Shown: positions 44,004 to 54,103, numbered from the stretch's first letter. The stretch: DNA of 64,000 bases from Streptomyces griseoviridis (GCA_014649155.1 BMSM01000003.1:62001-126000), one strand, 5' to 3'. Numbers and translations are program-made. Notes: generated from the letters alone by a model not told the origin.

Positions 44004-45670
44004 CCCCGCTGCGGATCGGCAACGCCTCCGGCTTCTACGGCGACCGCTTCGACGCCCTGCGCGAGATGCTGACCGGCGGCCCGCTGGACGTCCTCACCGG
44101 GGACTACCTCGCCGAACTGACCATGCTCATCCTGGGCCGGGACCGGCTGAAGGACCCCGGCGCCGGATACGCCCGTACCTTCCTGCGGCAGCTGGAGGAG
44201 TGCCTCGGCCTCGCCCACGAGCGGGGCGTCAGGATCGTCACCAACGCCGGCGGGCTCAACCCGGCCGGACTCGCCGCCGCCGTACGCGAACTGGCCGGCC
44301 GGCTCGGCGTCCCGGTCCGGGTCGCGCACGTCGAGGGTGACGACCTCAAGGCCCGGTACCCCGACACCCTCGCCGCCCACGCCTACCTCGGCGGGGCCGG
44401 GATCGCCGCGTGCCTGCGGGCGGGCGCGGACATCGTGGTCACCGGGCGGGTGACGGACGCCGCGCTGGTCACCGGGCCGGCAGCCGCCCACTTCGGCTGG
44501 GCACCGGACGCCTACGACCGGCTCGCCGGCGCGGTCGTCGCCGGGCACGTGCTGGAGTGCGGGGCGCAGGCCACCGGAGGGAACTACGCCTTCTTCCGGG
44601 ACGGCGACGTACGGCACCCCGGCTTCCCGCTCGCCGAACTCCACGCCGACGGCACCTGCGTCATCACCAAGCACGACGGCACCGGCGGCTTCGTCGACAC
44701 CGGCACGGTCACCGCCCAGCTCCTGTACGAGACCGGCGGCGCCCGGTACGCCGGGCCGGACGTCACCGCCCGGCTGGACACCGTCACCCTCACCCAGGAC
44801 GGCCCCGACCGGGTCAGGATCGACGGCGTGCGCGGCGAGGCCCCGCCGCCCACCCTCAAGGTCGGCCTCAACCGCCTCGGCGGCTTCCGCAACGAGGTCG
44901 TCCTCGTCCTCACCGGCCTCGACATCGAGGCCAAGGCCGCCCTGGTCCGCGAGCAACTGGCCCCGGCGGTCAGCAAGGTCGCCGACGCCCGCTGGGAACT
45001 GGTCCGCACCGACCGGCCCGACGCCCCCACCGAGGAGACGGCCAGCGCCCTGCTGCGGCTCGTCGTCCGGGACGCCGACCAGCGGGCGGTCGGCCGGGAA
45101 CTGACCGGTGCCGCCGTCGGGCTCGCCCTCGCCGGCTACCCCGGCTTCCACCTGCTCGCGCCCCCGGGCAAGGGCGCCCCCTACGGGATCTTCGAGGCCG
45201 CGTACGTCCCCCACGACGTCGTGGACCATACGGCGGTCCTCCCCGACGGCCGCCGCGTCCCCGTGCCGCCGCCCCCGGACACCGCCGCCCTCACCGCCGT
45301 ACCGGAACCACCCCTGCCCGACCCGCTGCCGCCGGGGCCGGTGCGGCGCGCGCCGCTCGGGCTCGTCGCCGGGGCCCGCAGCGGCGACAAGGGCGGCGAC
45401 GCCAACGTGGGCGTGTGGGCGCGCACCGGGGACGCCTGGCGCTGGCTGGCGCACGCGCTGACCGCCGACCGGTTCCGGGAGCTGATCCCCGAGAGCCGCC
45501 CGCTGCGCGTCACCCGGCACGTGCTGCCGAACCTGCGCGCCCTGAACTTCACCGTCGAGGGCCTCCTCGGCGAGGGCGTCGCCGCGCAGCCCCGTTTCGA
45601 CCCGCAGGCCAAGGCGCTCGGCGAATGGCTGCGCGCCCGCCACCTGGACATACCGGAGGTACTCCTGTGA
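44000..45670 (+). CDS. AtuA-type (DUF1446) acyclic terpene utilisation protein
   Basis: 556 residues from GTG 44000. Residues about 1-440 are DUF1446: [73 protein letters not shown]. About 455-556 are the AtuA C-terminal module ([21 protein letters not shown]). In Pseudomonas, AtuA belongs to the citronellol/geraniol catabolic cluster with a geranyl-CoA carboxylase. Here it sits directly upstream of acyl-CoA carboxylase genes. Biochemical role not established. Coupled on both sides by GTGA overlaps. Confidence 0.88.
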   Translation: MTPLRIGNASGFYGDRFDALREMLTGGPLDVLTGDYLAELTMLILGRDRLKDPGAGYARTFLRQLEECLGLAHERGVRIVTNAGGLNPAGLAAAVRELAGRLGVPVRVAHVEGDDLKARYPDTLAAHAYLGGAGIAACLRAGADIVVTGRVTDAALVTGPAAAHFGWAPDAYDRLAGAVVAGHVLECGAQATGGNYAFFRDGDVRHPGFPLAELHADGTCVITKHDGTGGFVDTGTVTAQLLYETGGARYAGPDVTARLDTVTLTQDGPDRVRIDGVRGEAPPPTLKVGLNRLGGFRNEVVLVLTGLDIEAKAALVREQLAPAVSKVADARWELVRTDRPDAPTEETASALLRLVVRDADQRAVGRELTGAAVGLALAGYPGFHLLAPPGKGAPYGIFEAAYVPHDVVDHTAVLPDGRRVPVPPPPDTAALTAVPEPPLPDPLPPGPVRRAPLGLVAGARSGDKGGDANVGVWARTGDAWRWLAHALTADRFRELIPESRPLRVTRHVLPNLRALNFTVEGLLGEGVAAQPRFDPQAKALGEWLRARHLDIPEVLL

Positions 45671-47265
45671 CGGTCCTGTCCTCCGCCCTCGACCCGGACG
45701 AACCCGGCCACCGCGCGAACCGCGAGGCGATGCTCGCCAGGCTCGCCGCGCTGGACACCGAGCACGCCAAGGCCCTCGCGGGCGGCGGGGCGAAGTACGT
45801 CGAACGGCACCGGGGGCGCGGCAAGCTCCTCGCCCGTGAGCGCGTCGAACTGCTCCTCGACCCGGACACGCCCTTCCTGGAACTGTCCCCGCTGGCCGCC
45901 TGGGGGAGCGAGTACGCCGTCGGCGCCTCCCTCGTCACCGGCATCGGCACGGTCGAGGGCGTGGAGTGCCTGATCACCGCCAACGACCCGACCGTGCGCG
46001 GCGGCGCGTCCAACCCCTGGTCGCTGAAGAAGGCCCTGCGCGCCAACGACATCGCCCTCGCCAACCGGCTCCCCTGCGTCAGCCTGGTCGAGTCGGGCGG
46101 CGCCGACCTGCCGTCCCAGAAGGAGATCTTCATCCCGGGCGGCGCGATCTTCCGCGACCTCACCCGGCTGTCGGCGGCCGGCATCCCCACGGTCGCCGTC
46201 GTCTTCGGCAACTCCACGGCCGGCGGCGCGTACGTCCCCGGCATGTCCGACCACGTGATCATGGTCAAGGAGCGGGCGAAGGTGTTCCTCGGCGGGCCGC
46301 CGCTGGTGAAGATGGCCACCGGCGAGGAGAGCGACGACGAGTCCCTCGGCGGCGCCGGGATGCACGCCCGGGTCTCCGGCCTCGCCGACCACTTCGCCGT
46401 GGACGAGCCCGACGCCCTGCGCCAGGCCCGCCGGGTCGTCGCCCGCCTCAACCACCGCAAGGCGCACCCCGATCCGGGACCGGCCGAGCCGCCGAAGTAC
46501 GACCCGGAGGACCTGCTCGGCATCGTCCCCGAGGACCTGAGGACGCCCTTCGACCCGCGCGAGGTCATCGCCCGGATCGTCGACGCCTCCGACTTCGACG
46601 AGTTCAAGCCGCTGTACGGCACCAGCCTCACCACCGGCTGGGCCACCCTGCACGGCTATCCCCTCGGCATCCTCGCCAACGCCCGGGGCGTCCTCTTCTC
46701 CGAGGAGTCGCAGAAGGCCGCCCAGTTCATCCAGCTCGCCAACCAGCGCGACATCCCGCTGCTCTTCCTGCACAACACCACCGGCTACATGGTCGGCAAG
46801 GAGTACGAGCAGGGCGGCATCATCAAACACGGCGCGATGATGATCAACGCGGTCTCCAACTCCCGCGTCCCGCACCTCTCCGTCCTCCTCGGCGCCTCCT
46901 ACGGCGCCGGCCACTACGGCATGTGCGGCCGCGCCTACGACCCCCGTTTCCTCTTCGCCTGGCCGAGCGCCAAGTCCGCCGTCATGGGCCCGCAGCAGCT
47001 CGCCGGGGTGCTGTCCATCGTCGCCCGGCAGTCGGCGACGGCGAAGGGACAGCCGTACGACGACGAGGCGGACGCCGCGCTGCGCGCCATGGTGGAGCAG
47101 CAGATCGAGTCCGAGTCCCTGCCGATGTTCCTGTCCGGGCGGCTGTACGACGACGGCGTCATCGACCCGCGCGACACCCGCACCGTCCTCGGCCTCTGCC
47201 TGTCCGCCGTGCACACCGCCCCCTACGAGGGCGCGCGCGGCGGCTTCGGCGTCTTCCGGATGTGA
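45667..47265 (+). CDS. acyl-CoA carboxylase, carboxyltransferase (beta) subunit
   Basis: 532 residues. Carboxyltransferase signatures: ERVELLLDPDTPFLELSPLAAW, the first oxyanion-hole region GNSTAGGAYVPGMSDH, and GILANARGVLFSEESQKAAQFIQLANQ...LLFLHNTTGYMVGKEYEQGGIIKHGAMM, GASYGAGHYGMCGRAYDPRFLFAWPSAK. The H-N-T-T-G-Y-M-V-G-K-E-Y pattern is that of methylcrotonyl-/geranyl-CoA carboxylases (LiuB/AtuC group) rather than propionyl-CoA carboxylase. Works with the biotin carboxylase-BCCP encoded next. Confidence 0.93.
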   Translation: MTVLSSALDPDEPGHRANREAMLARLAALDTEHAKALAGGGAKYVERHRGRGKLLARERVELLLDPDTPFLELSPLAAWGSEYAVGASLVTGIGTVEGVECLITANDPTVRGGASNPWSLKKALRANDIALANRLPCVSLVESGGADLPSQKEIFIPGGAIFRDLTRLSAAGIPTVAVVFGNSTAGGAYVPGMSDHVIMVKERAKVFLGGPPLVKMATGEESDDESLGGAGMHARVSGLADHFAVDEPDALRQARRVVARLNHRKAHPDPGPAEPPKYDPEDLLGIVPEDLRTPFDPREVIARIVDASDFDEFKPLYGTSLTTGWATLHGYPLGILANARGVLFSEESQKAAQFIQLANQRDIPLLFLHNTTGYMVGKEYEQGGIIKHGAMMINAVSNSRVPHLSVLLGASYGAGHYGMCGRAYDPRFLFAWPSAKSAVMGPQQLAGVLSIVARQSATAKGQPYDDEADAALRAMVEQQIESESLPMFLSGRLYDDGVIDPRDTRTVLGLCLSAVHTAPYEGARGGFGVFRM

Positions 47266-47275
47266 GGGGATCACC

Positions 47276-49201
47276 GTGATCAGCACCGTCCTCGTCGCCA
47301 ACCGGGGCGAGATCGCCTGCCGGATCTTCCGCACCTGCCGCGCGCAGGGCATCCGCACGGTCGCCGTCCACTCCGACGCCGACGCCACCGCCCTGCACAC
47401 CCGCCTGGCCGACGCGGCGGTACGGCTGCCCGGCTCGGCGTCCACCGACACCTACCTGCGCGGCGACCTGATCGTGAAGGCCGCCCTCGCCGCCGGCGCC
47501 GACGCCGTCCACCCCGGTTACGGCTTCCTCTCCGAGAACGCCGCCTTCGCCCGCGCCGTCACCAACGCCGGCCTGACCTGGATCGGGCCGCCGCCGGAGG
47601 CGATCGAGGCGATGGCGTCCAAGACCCGCGCCAAGAAACTCATGGGCGCCGAACCCCTCCACGAGGTCACCGAGGCCGACCTGCCGGTCCTGGTGAAGGC
47701 GGCGGCCGGCGGCGGCGGACGCGGCATGCGGATCGTGCGCCGCCTCGCCGACCTCGACGCCGAACTGGCCGCCGCCCGCGCGGAGGCCGCGAGCGCCTTC
47801 GGCGACGGCGAGGTCTTCGTCGAGCCGTACGTCGAGCACGGCCGCCACGTCGAGGTGCAGCTCCTCGCCGACACCCACGGCACGGTGTGGACGCTCGGCA
47901 CCCGCGACTGCTCCCTCCAGCGCCGCCACCAGAAGGTGATCGAGGAGGCCCCGGCGCCGGGCCTCACCGACACCCTGACCCGCGAGCTGTACGAGCGGTC
48001 GGTGCGCGCCGCGCGCGCCGTCGACTACACGGGCGCCGGCACCGTCGAGTTCCTCGTGGCCCCCGACGGCACGGCGCACTTCCTGGAGATGAACACCCGC
48101 CTCCAGGTCGAACACCCGGTCACGGAGGCCGTCTTCGGCGTCGACCTGGTCGCCCTCCAGCTCCGCGTCGCCGAGGGCCACCCCCTCGGCCCCACCCCGC
48201 CCGACCCGCACGGGCACGCCGTCGAGGCCCGCCTGTACGCCGAGGACCCGGCCGCCGACTGGGCCCCGCAGACCGGCCGCCTGCACCGCCTCGCCGTCCC
48301 GGACGGCATCCGTCTGGACACCGGGTACACCGACGGCGACGACATCGGCGTCCACTACGACCCGATGCTGGCCAAGCTCGTCGCCCACGCCCCGACCCGC
48401 GCCGAGGCCGTCCGCCGCCTCGCCGGCGCCCTGGAACGCGCGGCCGTCCACGGGCCCGTCACCAACCGCGACCTCCTCCTGCGCTCCCTGCGCCACGAGG
48501 AGTTCACCTCCGCCCGCGTGGACACCGGCTTCTACGACCGTCACCTGCCCGCGCTCACCACCCCCGCCCCCGACCCCCTCGCCCCGCTGGCCGCCGCCCT
48601 CGCCGACGCGGCCGGCCGCTCCCGCTTCGGCGGTGCCTGGCGCAACGTGCCCTCCGGCCCGCAGGTCAAGCGGTACGCGCTGCCAGGCGGCGAGGAGACC
48701 GAGGTCCGCTACCACCACACCCGCACCGGCCCGCGCGCCGACGGCGTCCACGTGGTGCACACCGCCCCCGGCCTCGTCGTCCTGGAGACGGACGGCGTCC
48801 GCCGCCGCTACGAGGTGGCGTCCTACGGCGACGAGATCCACGTCGGCACCACCCGCCTCACCGCCCTGCCCCGCTTCCCCGACCCCGCCCCCCAGCACGC
48901 CCCCGGCTCCCTCCTGGCCCCCATGCCCGGCACGGTCGTCCGCGTGGCGGAGGGCCTGACGGAGGGAGCCCGGGTGACGGCGGGCCAGCCCCTGCTCTGG
49001 CTGGAGGCCATGAAGATGGAACACCGGATCACCGCCCCGGCCACCGGCACACTGACCTCGCTGCACGCCGTGACGGGACAGCAGGTGACGGTGGGCTCTC
49101 TCCTGGCGGTGGTGACAGGTAGTCAGGGGCACCAGGAACCGCGCGCCGTCAGGGGCGCGAGGAACCGCGCGCCAAGCCACGACGAAGGAGCCGTCACATG
49201 A
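47276..49201 (+). CDS. acyl-CoA carboxylase alpha subunit (biotin carboxylase + BCCP)
   Basis: 641 residues from GTG 47276. Biotin carboxylase: TVLVANRGEIACRIFRTCR, HPGYGFLSENAAFA, glycine loop AAAGGGGRGMR, EMNTRLQVEHPVTE. The biotinyl domain carries LEAMKMEH at its end. Between KTRAKKLMG and TEADLPVLVKAA the usual AGVPxL segment is shortened to AEPLHEV, about seven or more residues fewer than relatives. The natural C-terminus (SLLAVVT) is extended by about 20 residues encoded by a duplicated 26-bp repeat. The ATGA overlap with the dehydrogenase gene is kept. Confidence 0.92.
   Translation: MISTVLVANRGEIACRIFRTCRAQGIRTVAVHSDADATALHTRLADAAVRLPGSASTDTYLRGDLIVKAALAAGADAVHPGYGFLSENAAFARAVTNAGLTWIGPPPEAIEAMASKTRAKKLMGAEPLHEVTEADLPVLVKAAAGGGGRGMRIVRRLADLDAELAAARAEAASAFGDGEVFVEPYVEHGRHVEVQLLADTHGTVWTLGTRDCSLQRRHQKVIEEAPAPGLTDTLTRELYERSVRAARAVDYTGAGTVEFLVAPDGTAHFLEMNTRLQVEHPVTEAVFGVDLVALQLRVAEGHPLGPTPPDPHGHAVEARLYAEDPAADWAPQTGRLHRLAVPDGIRLDTGYTDGDDIGVHYDPMLAKLVAHAPTRAEAVRRLAGALERAAVHGPVTNRDLLLRSLRHEEFTSARVDTGFYDRHLPALTTPAPDPLAPLAAALADAAGRSRFGGAWRNVPSGPQVKRYALPGGEETEVRYHHTRTGPRADGVHVVHTAPGLVVLETDGVRRRYEVASYGDEIHVGTTRLTALPRFPDPAPQHAPGSLLAPMPGTVVRVAEGLTEGARVTAGQPLLWLEAMKMEHRITAPATGTLTSLHAVTGQQVTVGSLLAVVTGSQGHQEPRAVRGARNRAPSHDEGAVT
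49124..49175 (+). repeat. tandem 26-bp repeat at the end of the biotin-carboxylase gene
   Basis: Two copies starting GTCAGGGGC and ending GAACCGCGCGCC (49124-49149, 49150-49175) differ at two bases. The second is followed by AAGCCACGACGAAGGAG, whose end is the ribosome-binding site of the next gene. The unit belongs to the CAGGGGCGCG(A/G)GG... repeat type also seen at 60321-60371. Confidence 0.8.
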
Positions 49202-50328
49202 TCACCACGGAGACCCCCGAACACACCGCCCTCCGGCAGGCCGTAGCGGCCCTGGGCAACCGACACGGCCGCGACCACGACCGCGAGGCGCTCTGGCGCG
49301 AAGCCGGCAAACTCGGCTACCTGGGCGTCAACCTCCCCGAACAGTACGGAGGCGGCGGCCGCGGAATAACAGAACTCTCCATCGTCCTCGAAGAACTCGG
49401 CGCGGCCGGCTGCCCCCTGCTCATGCTGGTCGTCTCCCCGGCGATCTGCGGCACGGTGATCGCCCGCTTCGGCACGGAGGAACAGAAACGCCGCTGGCTG
49501 CCCGGCCTCGCCGACGGCACCCGCACCATGGCCTTCGGCATCACCGAACCCGACGCCGGTTCCAACAGCCACCGCATCACCACCACCGCCCGCCGCGACG
49601 GCACCGACTGGCTCCTCACCGGCCGCAAGGTCTTCATCAGCGGCGTCGACATAGCCGACGCCACCCTCGTCGTCGGCCGCACCGAGGACGCCCGAACCGG
49701 CAGGCTCAAGCCCTGCCTCTTCATCGTCCCCAGGGACGCCCCCGGCTTCGAGCGCCGCCGGATCGACATGGAACTGCACGCCGAGGAGAAGCAGTTCGAG
49801 CTGACCCTCGACGACGTACGCCTTCCCGCCGGGGCCCTGGTCGGCGACGAGGACGCCGGCCTCCTCCAGCTCTTCGCCGGCCTCAACCCCGAACGCGTCA
49901 TGACCGCCGCCTTCGGCATCGGCATGGGCCGCTACGCCCTCGCCCGCGCCGTCGAGTACGCCCGCGAACGCACCGTCTGGAAGACGCCCATCGGCGCCCA
50001 CCAGGCCATCGCCCACCCCCTCGCGCAGGCCCACATCGACCTCGAACTGGCCCGCCTGATGATGCGCGAGGCGGCCCGCCTGTACGACGCCGGGGACGAC
50101 GCCGGCGCAGGGGAGGCCGCCAACATGGCCAAGTACGCGGCCGGCGAGGCCTGTGTCAGGGCCGTCGACCAGGCCGTGCACACCCTCGGCGGCAACGGCC
50201 TGACCCGCGAGTTCGGCCTGGCCTCCCTGATCACCGCCGCCCGGGTGTCCCGGATCGCCCCGGTCAGCCGGGAGATGATCCTCAACTACGTCTCCCACCA
50301 GACCCTGGGCCTTCCCAAGTCGTACTGA
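49198..50328 (+). CDS. acyl-CoA dehydrogenase
   Basis: 376 residues, ATG start overlapping the upstream TGA; GAAGGAG upstream. ACAD motifs: MAFGITEPDAGSNSHRITTTA (FAD/substrate strand), DVRLPAGALVGDEDAGL, YARERTVWKTPIGAHQAI, and the C-terminal LGGNGLTREFGLASLITAARVSRIAPVSREMIL. The last region would hold the catalytic base position (Glu in many members); here it is not obvious by eye. Expected to introduce the 2,3-double bond that precedes carboxylation of a branched acyl-CoA. Confidence 0.92.
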   Translation: MITTETPEHTALRQAVAALGNRHGRDHDREALWREAGKLGYLGVNLPEQYGGGGRGITELSIVLEELGAAGCPLLMLVVSPAICGTVIARFGTEEQKRRWLPGLADGTRTMAFGITEPDAGSNSHRITTTARRDGTDWLLTGRKVFISGVDIADATLVVGRTEDARTGRLKPCLFIVPRDAPGFERRRIDMELHAEEKQFELTLDDVRLPAGALVGDEDAGLLQLFAGLNPERVMTAAFGIGMGRYALARAVEYARERTVWKTPIGAHQAIAHPLAQAHIDLELARLMMREAARLYDAGDDAGAGEAANMAKYAAGEACVRAVDQAVHTLGGNGLTREFGLASLITAARVSRIAPVSREMILNYVSHQTLGLPKSY

Positions 50329-50344
50329 CCGCCCTGGAGGAACC

Positions 50345-51916
50345 GTGTTCCGCAGCGAGTACGCAGACGTCCCACCGGTCGACCTGCCCATCCACGAGGC
50401 CGTCCTCGCCCGGGCCGCCGAGTTCGGCGACACCCCGGCCCTGATCGACGGCACCGACGGCACCACCCTCAGCTACACGCAGGTCGACCGCTTCCACCGC
50501 CGGGTCGCCGCCGCGTTCGCCGAGGCCGGTGTCCGCAAGGGCGACGTCGTCGCCCTGCACAGCCCCAACACCGTCGCCTTCCCGATCGCCTTCTACGCCG
50601 CCACCCGCGCCGGCGCCTCGGTCACCACCGCGCACCCGCTGGCCACGGAGGAGGAGTTCGCCAAGCAGCTCGCGGACTGCTCGGCCCGCTGGATCGTCAC
50701 CGTCTCCCCGTTCCTCGACACCGCCCGCCGGGCGGCCGGGCGGGCGGGCGGCCACGTACGGGAGATCTTCGTCTGCGACAGCGCGCCCGGCCACCGCTCC
50801 CTCGCCGACCTGCTCGCCTGCACCGCCCCCGAGCCGGCCGTCCCGATCGACCCGGCCGAGGACGTCGCCGCCCTCCCGTACTCCTCGGGCACCACCGGCA
50901 CCCCCAAGGGCGTGATGCTCACCCACCGCCAGATCGCCACCAACCTGGCCCAGCTCCACCCCGCCGTACCGGCCGGCCCCGGCGACCGCGTCCTGGCGGT
51001 CCTGCCCTTCTTCCACATCTACGGTCTGACCGCCCTCATGAACGCCCCGCTCCGCCTCGGCGCCACGGTCGTCGTCCTGCCCCGCTTCGACCTCGAACAG
51101 TTCCTCGCCGCCGTCCAGACCCACCGCGTCACCGACCTCTACGTCGCCCCGCCGATCGTCCTCGCCCTCGCCAAGCACCCCCTGGTCGCCGACTACGACC
51201 TCTCCTCCCTCCAGCGTGTGATCAGCGCCGCCGCCCCGCTGGACGCGGGCCTGGCCGCCGCCTGCTCCCGCCGGCTCGGCCTGCCGCCCGTGGGACAGGC
51301 GTACGGCATGACCGAACTCTCGCCGGGCACCCACGTCGTCCCCCGCGACGCGATGGCCGACGCCCCGCCCGGCACGGTCGGCAAGCTCATCGCCGGCACC
51401 GAGATGCGCATCGTCTCCCTGGACGACCCCGGCACCGACCTCGGCCCCGGCGCCCCGGGCGAGATCCTCATCCGCGGCCCCCAGGTGATGAAGGGCTACC
51501 TGGGCCGCCCCGACGCCACCGCCGCGATGATCGACGCCGAAGGGTGGCTGCACACCGGGGACGTCGGTCATGTCGACCGGGACGGCTGGCTGTTCGTCGT
51601 CGACCGGGTCAAGGAACTGATCAAGTACAAGGGCTTCCAGGTCGCCCCCGCCGAACTGGAGGCCCTCCTCCTCACCCACCCGGGCATCGCCGACGCGGCC
51701 GTCACCGGCACGTACGACGACGACGGCAATGAGGTCCCGCACGCCCACGTCGTCCGCGGCCCGGACGCGCCCGGCCTGACCGGGAGCGAGGTCATGAGGT
51801 ACGTCGCCGAGCGCGTCACCCCCCACAAGCGCGTCCGCCGGGTCACCTTCATCGACGGCGTCCCCCGGGCCGCCTCCGGCAAGATCCTCCGCCGGGAACT
51901 GCGGGAGCGCGCATGA
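50345..51916 (+). CDS. acyl-CoA ligase of the 4-coumarate-CoA ligase type
   Basis: 523 residues, GGAGG before GTG 50345. Adenylate-forming motifs: P-loop YSSGTTGTPKGVMLTHRQ, PFFHIYGL, YGMTELSPGTH, hinge/ribose motif GWLHTGDVGHVDRDGWLFVVDRVKELIKYKGFQVAPAELE, and catalytic lysine GKILRREL. The sequence is 4CL-like and activates an aromatic or medium aliphatic acid to its CoA thioester. Within this operon it would feed the pathway. Overlaps the hydratase gene by four bases. Confidence 0.92.
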   Translation: MFRSEYADVPPVDLPIHEAVLARAAEFGDTPALIDGTDGTTLSYTQVDRFHRRVAAAFAEAGVRKGDVVALHSPNTVAFPIAFYAATRAGASVTTAHPLATEEEFAKQLADCSARWIVTVSPFLDTARRAAGRAGGHVREIFVCDSAPGHRSLADLLACTAPEPAVPIDPAEDVAALPYSSGTTGTPKGVMLTHRQIATNLAQLHPAVPAGPGDRVLAVLPFFHIYGLTALMNAPLRLGATVVVLPRFDLEQFLAAVQTHRVTDLYVAPPIVLALAKHPLVADYDLSSLQRVISAAAPLDAGLAAACSRRLGLPPVGQAYGMTELSPGTHVVPRDAMADAPPGTVGKLIAGTEMRIVSLDDPGTDLGPGAPGEILIRGPQVMKGYLGRPDATAAMIDAEGWLHTGDVGHVDRDGWLFVVDRVKELIKYKGFQVAPAELEALLLTHPGIADAAVTGTYDDDGNEVPHAHVVRGPDAPGLTGSEVMRYVAERVTPHKRVRRVTFIDGVPRAASGKILRRELRERA

Positions 51917-52647
51917 GCGCCGTCACCACCGCCCACGACCGGGGCGTCACCACCCTCGCCCTTGACTCCCCGGGCAACCGCAACGCCCTCTCCGCCGCCC
52001 TGGTCCGCGACCTCGCCGCCGCCCTGGCGGACTGCGGCGCGGACCCCGCCGTACGCGCCGTCGTCCTCACCCACACCGGCACCACCTTCAGCGCCGGCGC
52101 GGACCTGAGGCAGCCACCGGACCCGGCCGCGTTCACCGCGCTGCTGCGGCAGGTCGTGGAGCTGCCCAAGCCGGTCGTGGCCCGGATCACCGGCCATGTC
52201 CGGGCCGGCGGCCTCGGCCTCGCCGGCGCCTGCGACATCGCGGTGGGCGGCCCGGGCGCCTCCTTCGCCTTCACCGAGGTGCGGATCGGGGTGGCGCCCG
52301 CGGTGATCGCGATGCCGCTGCTGCCCCGCCTCGACCCCCGGGCCGCCGCCCGCTACTGCCTCACCGGCGAACGCTTCGACGCCGCCGAGGCCGCCCGGAT
52401 CGGCCTGCTGACCGCGGCGGGCGACGACGTGGACGCCGTCCTCGCACCGGTCCTCGACGGGCTGCGCCGGGCCTCCCCGCAGGCCCTGGCGGAGACGAAA
52501 CGGCTGCTCACGGCTATCGTGCTGGAAACCTTCGACCGGGACGCCGACGCGCTGACCGCGCTGTCGGCACGGCTGTTCGCCTCCGCCGACGCCGGTGAGG
52601 GGATGACGGCCTTCCTCGAACGACGGGATCCCGCATGGGTGCTGTGA
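51913..52647 (+). CDS. enoyl-CoA hydratase/isomerase family protein
   Basis: 244 residues: LALDSPGNRNALSAALVRDLAAAL, oxyanion-hole strand FSAGADLR, GHVRAGGLGLAGACDIAVG, FTEVRIGVAPAVIAMPLLPRL, ALAETKRLL. The crotonase fold is complete. The usual PGxGGTQRL after the catalytic strand is replaced by VAPAVIAMPLLPRL, so the reaction (hydration or other crotonase chemistry) is uncertain. It likely follows the carboxylase in the pathway. ATGA overlap with the ligase; its end overlaps the TetR start. Confidence 0.88.
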   Translation: MSAVTTAHDRGVTTLALDSPGNRNALSAALVRDLAAALADCGADPAVRAVVLTHTGTTFSAGADLRQPPDPAAFTALLRQVVELPKPVVARITGHVRAGGLGLAGACDIAVGGPGASFAFTEVRIGVAPAVIAMPLLPRLDPRAAARYCLTGERFDAAEAARIGLLTAAGDDVDAVLAPVLDGLRRASPQALAETKRLLTAIVLETFDRDADALTALSARLFASADAGEGMTAFLERRDPAWVL

Positions 52648-53264
52648 CCGCGACCGGCGCCGACCGCGCCCCCAAGCAGGACCGCAGCCGGGCCACCCGG
52701 CAGCGGCTGCTGGCCGCCGCCGTGGCCTGCCTCGCCGAACACGGCTGGGCGGGCTCCACCGTCTCCGTGGTCGCCCTGCGCGCCGGGGTCTCCCGGGGCG
52801 CCGCCCAGCACCACTTCCCCACCCGCGAGGACCTGTTCACCGCAGCCGTCGAGTACGTCGCCGAGGAACGCTCCCTCGCCCTGCGCGCCCTCTTCCCCGA
52901 GGGCGCCGGCGACCGGCGTGCCGTGGTCGCCGCCCTCGTCGACCTCTACACCGGCCCCCTCTTCCGAGCCGCCCTGCACCTGTGGGTCGCCGCCTCCGAC
53001 GAGGAGCAACTGCGCGGCCGGGTCACCGAACTGGAGGCCCGGGTCGGCCGCGAGACCCACCGCATCGCCGTCGCCCTCCTCGCCGCCGACGAGTCCCGCC
53101 CCGGCGTCCGCGAGACCGTGCAGGGCCTGCTCGACATGGCCCGCGGCCTGGGCCTGGCCAACCTGCTCACCGACGACACCCCCCGCCGGGAGCGGGTCGT
53201 CGCCCAGTGGGGGGCGCTGCTGGACGCGGCGCTCGGCGACCCCGCGGACCCCGTCAGGGACTGA
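52635..53264 (+). CDS. TetR-family regulator, last gene of the catabolic operon
   Basis: 209 residues (ATG 52635, or GTG 52644). [50 protein letters not shown], typical of the TetR group whose members include atuR/liu-type regulators. It overlaps the hydratase gene by 13 bases and is thus made from the same message, suggesting feedback control of the operon, perhaps through the palindrome at 43058-43069. Its 3' end overlaps convergent pdxH by 11 bases. Confidence 0.88.
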   Translation: MGAVTATGADRAPKQDRSRATRQRLLAAAVACLAEHGWAGSTVSVVALRAGVSRGAAQHHFPTREDLFTAAVEYVAEERSLALRALFPEGAGDRRAVVAALVDLYTGPLFRAALHLWVAASDEEQLRGRVTELEARVGRETHRIAVALLAADESRPGVRETVQGLLDMARGLGLANLLTDDTPRRERVVAQWGALLDAALGDPADPVRD

Positions 53265-53940
53265 GCCGCTCCACCCGCCAGCCGCCGGCGCCGTCCGCCG
53301 TGTACCGCAGCCGGTCGTGCAGCCGGTTCTCCCGGCCCTGCCAGAACTCCACCGACTCCGGCACCACCCGGAAACCGCCCCAGTGCGGCGGCACGGGCAC
53401 CTGCTCGCCCTCGGGATGGCGGGCCGCCAGTTCGGCGTAGGCGGTGTCGAGGTCCGCGCGGGAGCCCACCACCGAGGACTGGGTACTGGCCCACGCCCCG
53501 AGCTGCGAGCCGTGCGGCCGGGTACGGAAGTACGCGGCCGTCTCGTCCCGCCCGGTGCGGGCCGCCGTCCCCGTGACGATCACCTGGCGGGCCATCGGAT
53601 GCCAGGGGAACAGCAGCGCCACCTGGGGATTGGCGGCGAGGTCGCGGGCCTTGCGGGAGCCGTAGTTGGTGTAGAAGACGAAGCCCCGCCCGTCGAAGTG
53701 CTTCAGCAGCACGGTACGGGAGCTGGGCCGGCCCTCGGCGTCGGCGGTCGAGACCACCATGGCGTTCGGCTCGAAGAGGCCGCCGTCCGTCGCCGCCTGC
53801 TGGAACCAGCGGGCGAACTGCTCGACGGGGGTGGCGGCCAGCTCGGACTCGGAGAGCCCCTCCGCCCGGTACTGCTTGCGCATCGAGGCGAGATCGAAGG
53901 GGACGGCGTCTGCGTCGGTCACGCGGCCATCCTGCCGCAT
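53254..53940 (-). CDS. pdxH: pyridoxamine 5'-phosphate oxidase PdxH
   Basis: 228 residues from ATG 53940, chosen because GGAGG lies six bases upstream; GTG 53922 ([10 protein letters not shown]) is the common alternative. Conserved PdxH features: [102 protein letters not shown]. The last set binds FMN and PLP. It makes pyridoxal 5'-phosphate from PNP/PMP. Confidence 0.95.
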   Translation of the reverse strand: MRQDGRVTDADAVPFDLASMRKQYRAEGLSESELAATPVEQFARWFQQAATDGGLFEPNAMVVSTADAEGRPSSRTVLLKHFDGRGFVFYTNYGSRKARDLAANPQVALLFPWHPMARQVIVTGTAARTGRDETAAYFRTRPHGSQLGAWASTQSSVVGSRADLDTAYAELAARHPEGEQVPVPPHWGGFRVVPESVEFWQGRENRLHDRLRYTADGAGGWRVERLSP

Positions 53941-54103
53941 CCCGCACCTCCGTACGGTGTCCTTCGTCACGCCGTGGCACCCAGTGCCGCAGCCCCTCCC
54001 CGCGGGTGGCACTCAGGGATATCGTGCCGCGTACGGGCAGCACCGGGAGGGGCACCGGGGCGCCATGACCATGACCACCATCACGATCACGAGGAGCCGC
54101 CTG

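Noticed and set aside
54065..54103. MTMTTITITRSRL extension of citrate synthase as a leader peptide
   Set aside because: In frame but without its own stop; the GAGGAG ribosome-binding site clearly serves ATG 54104.
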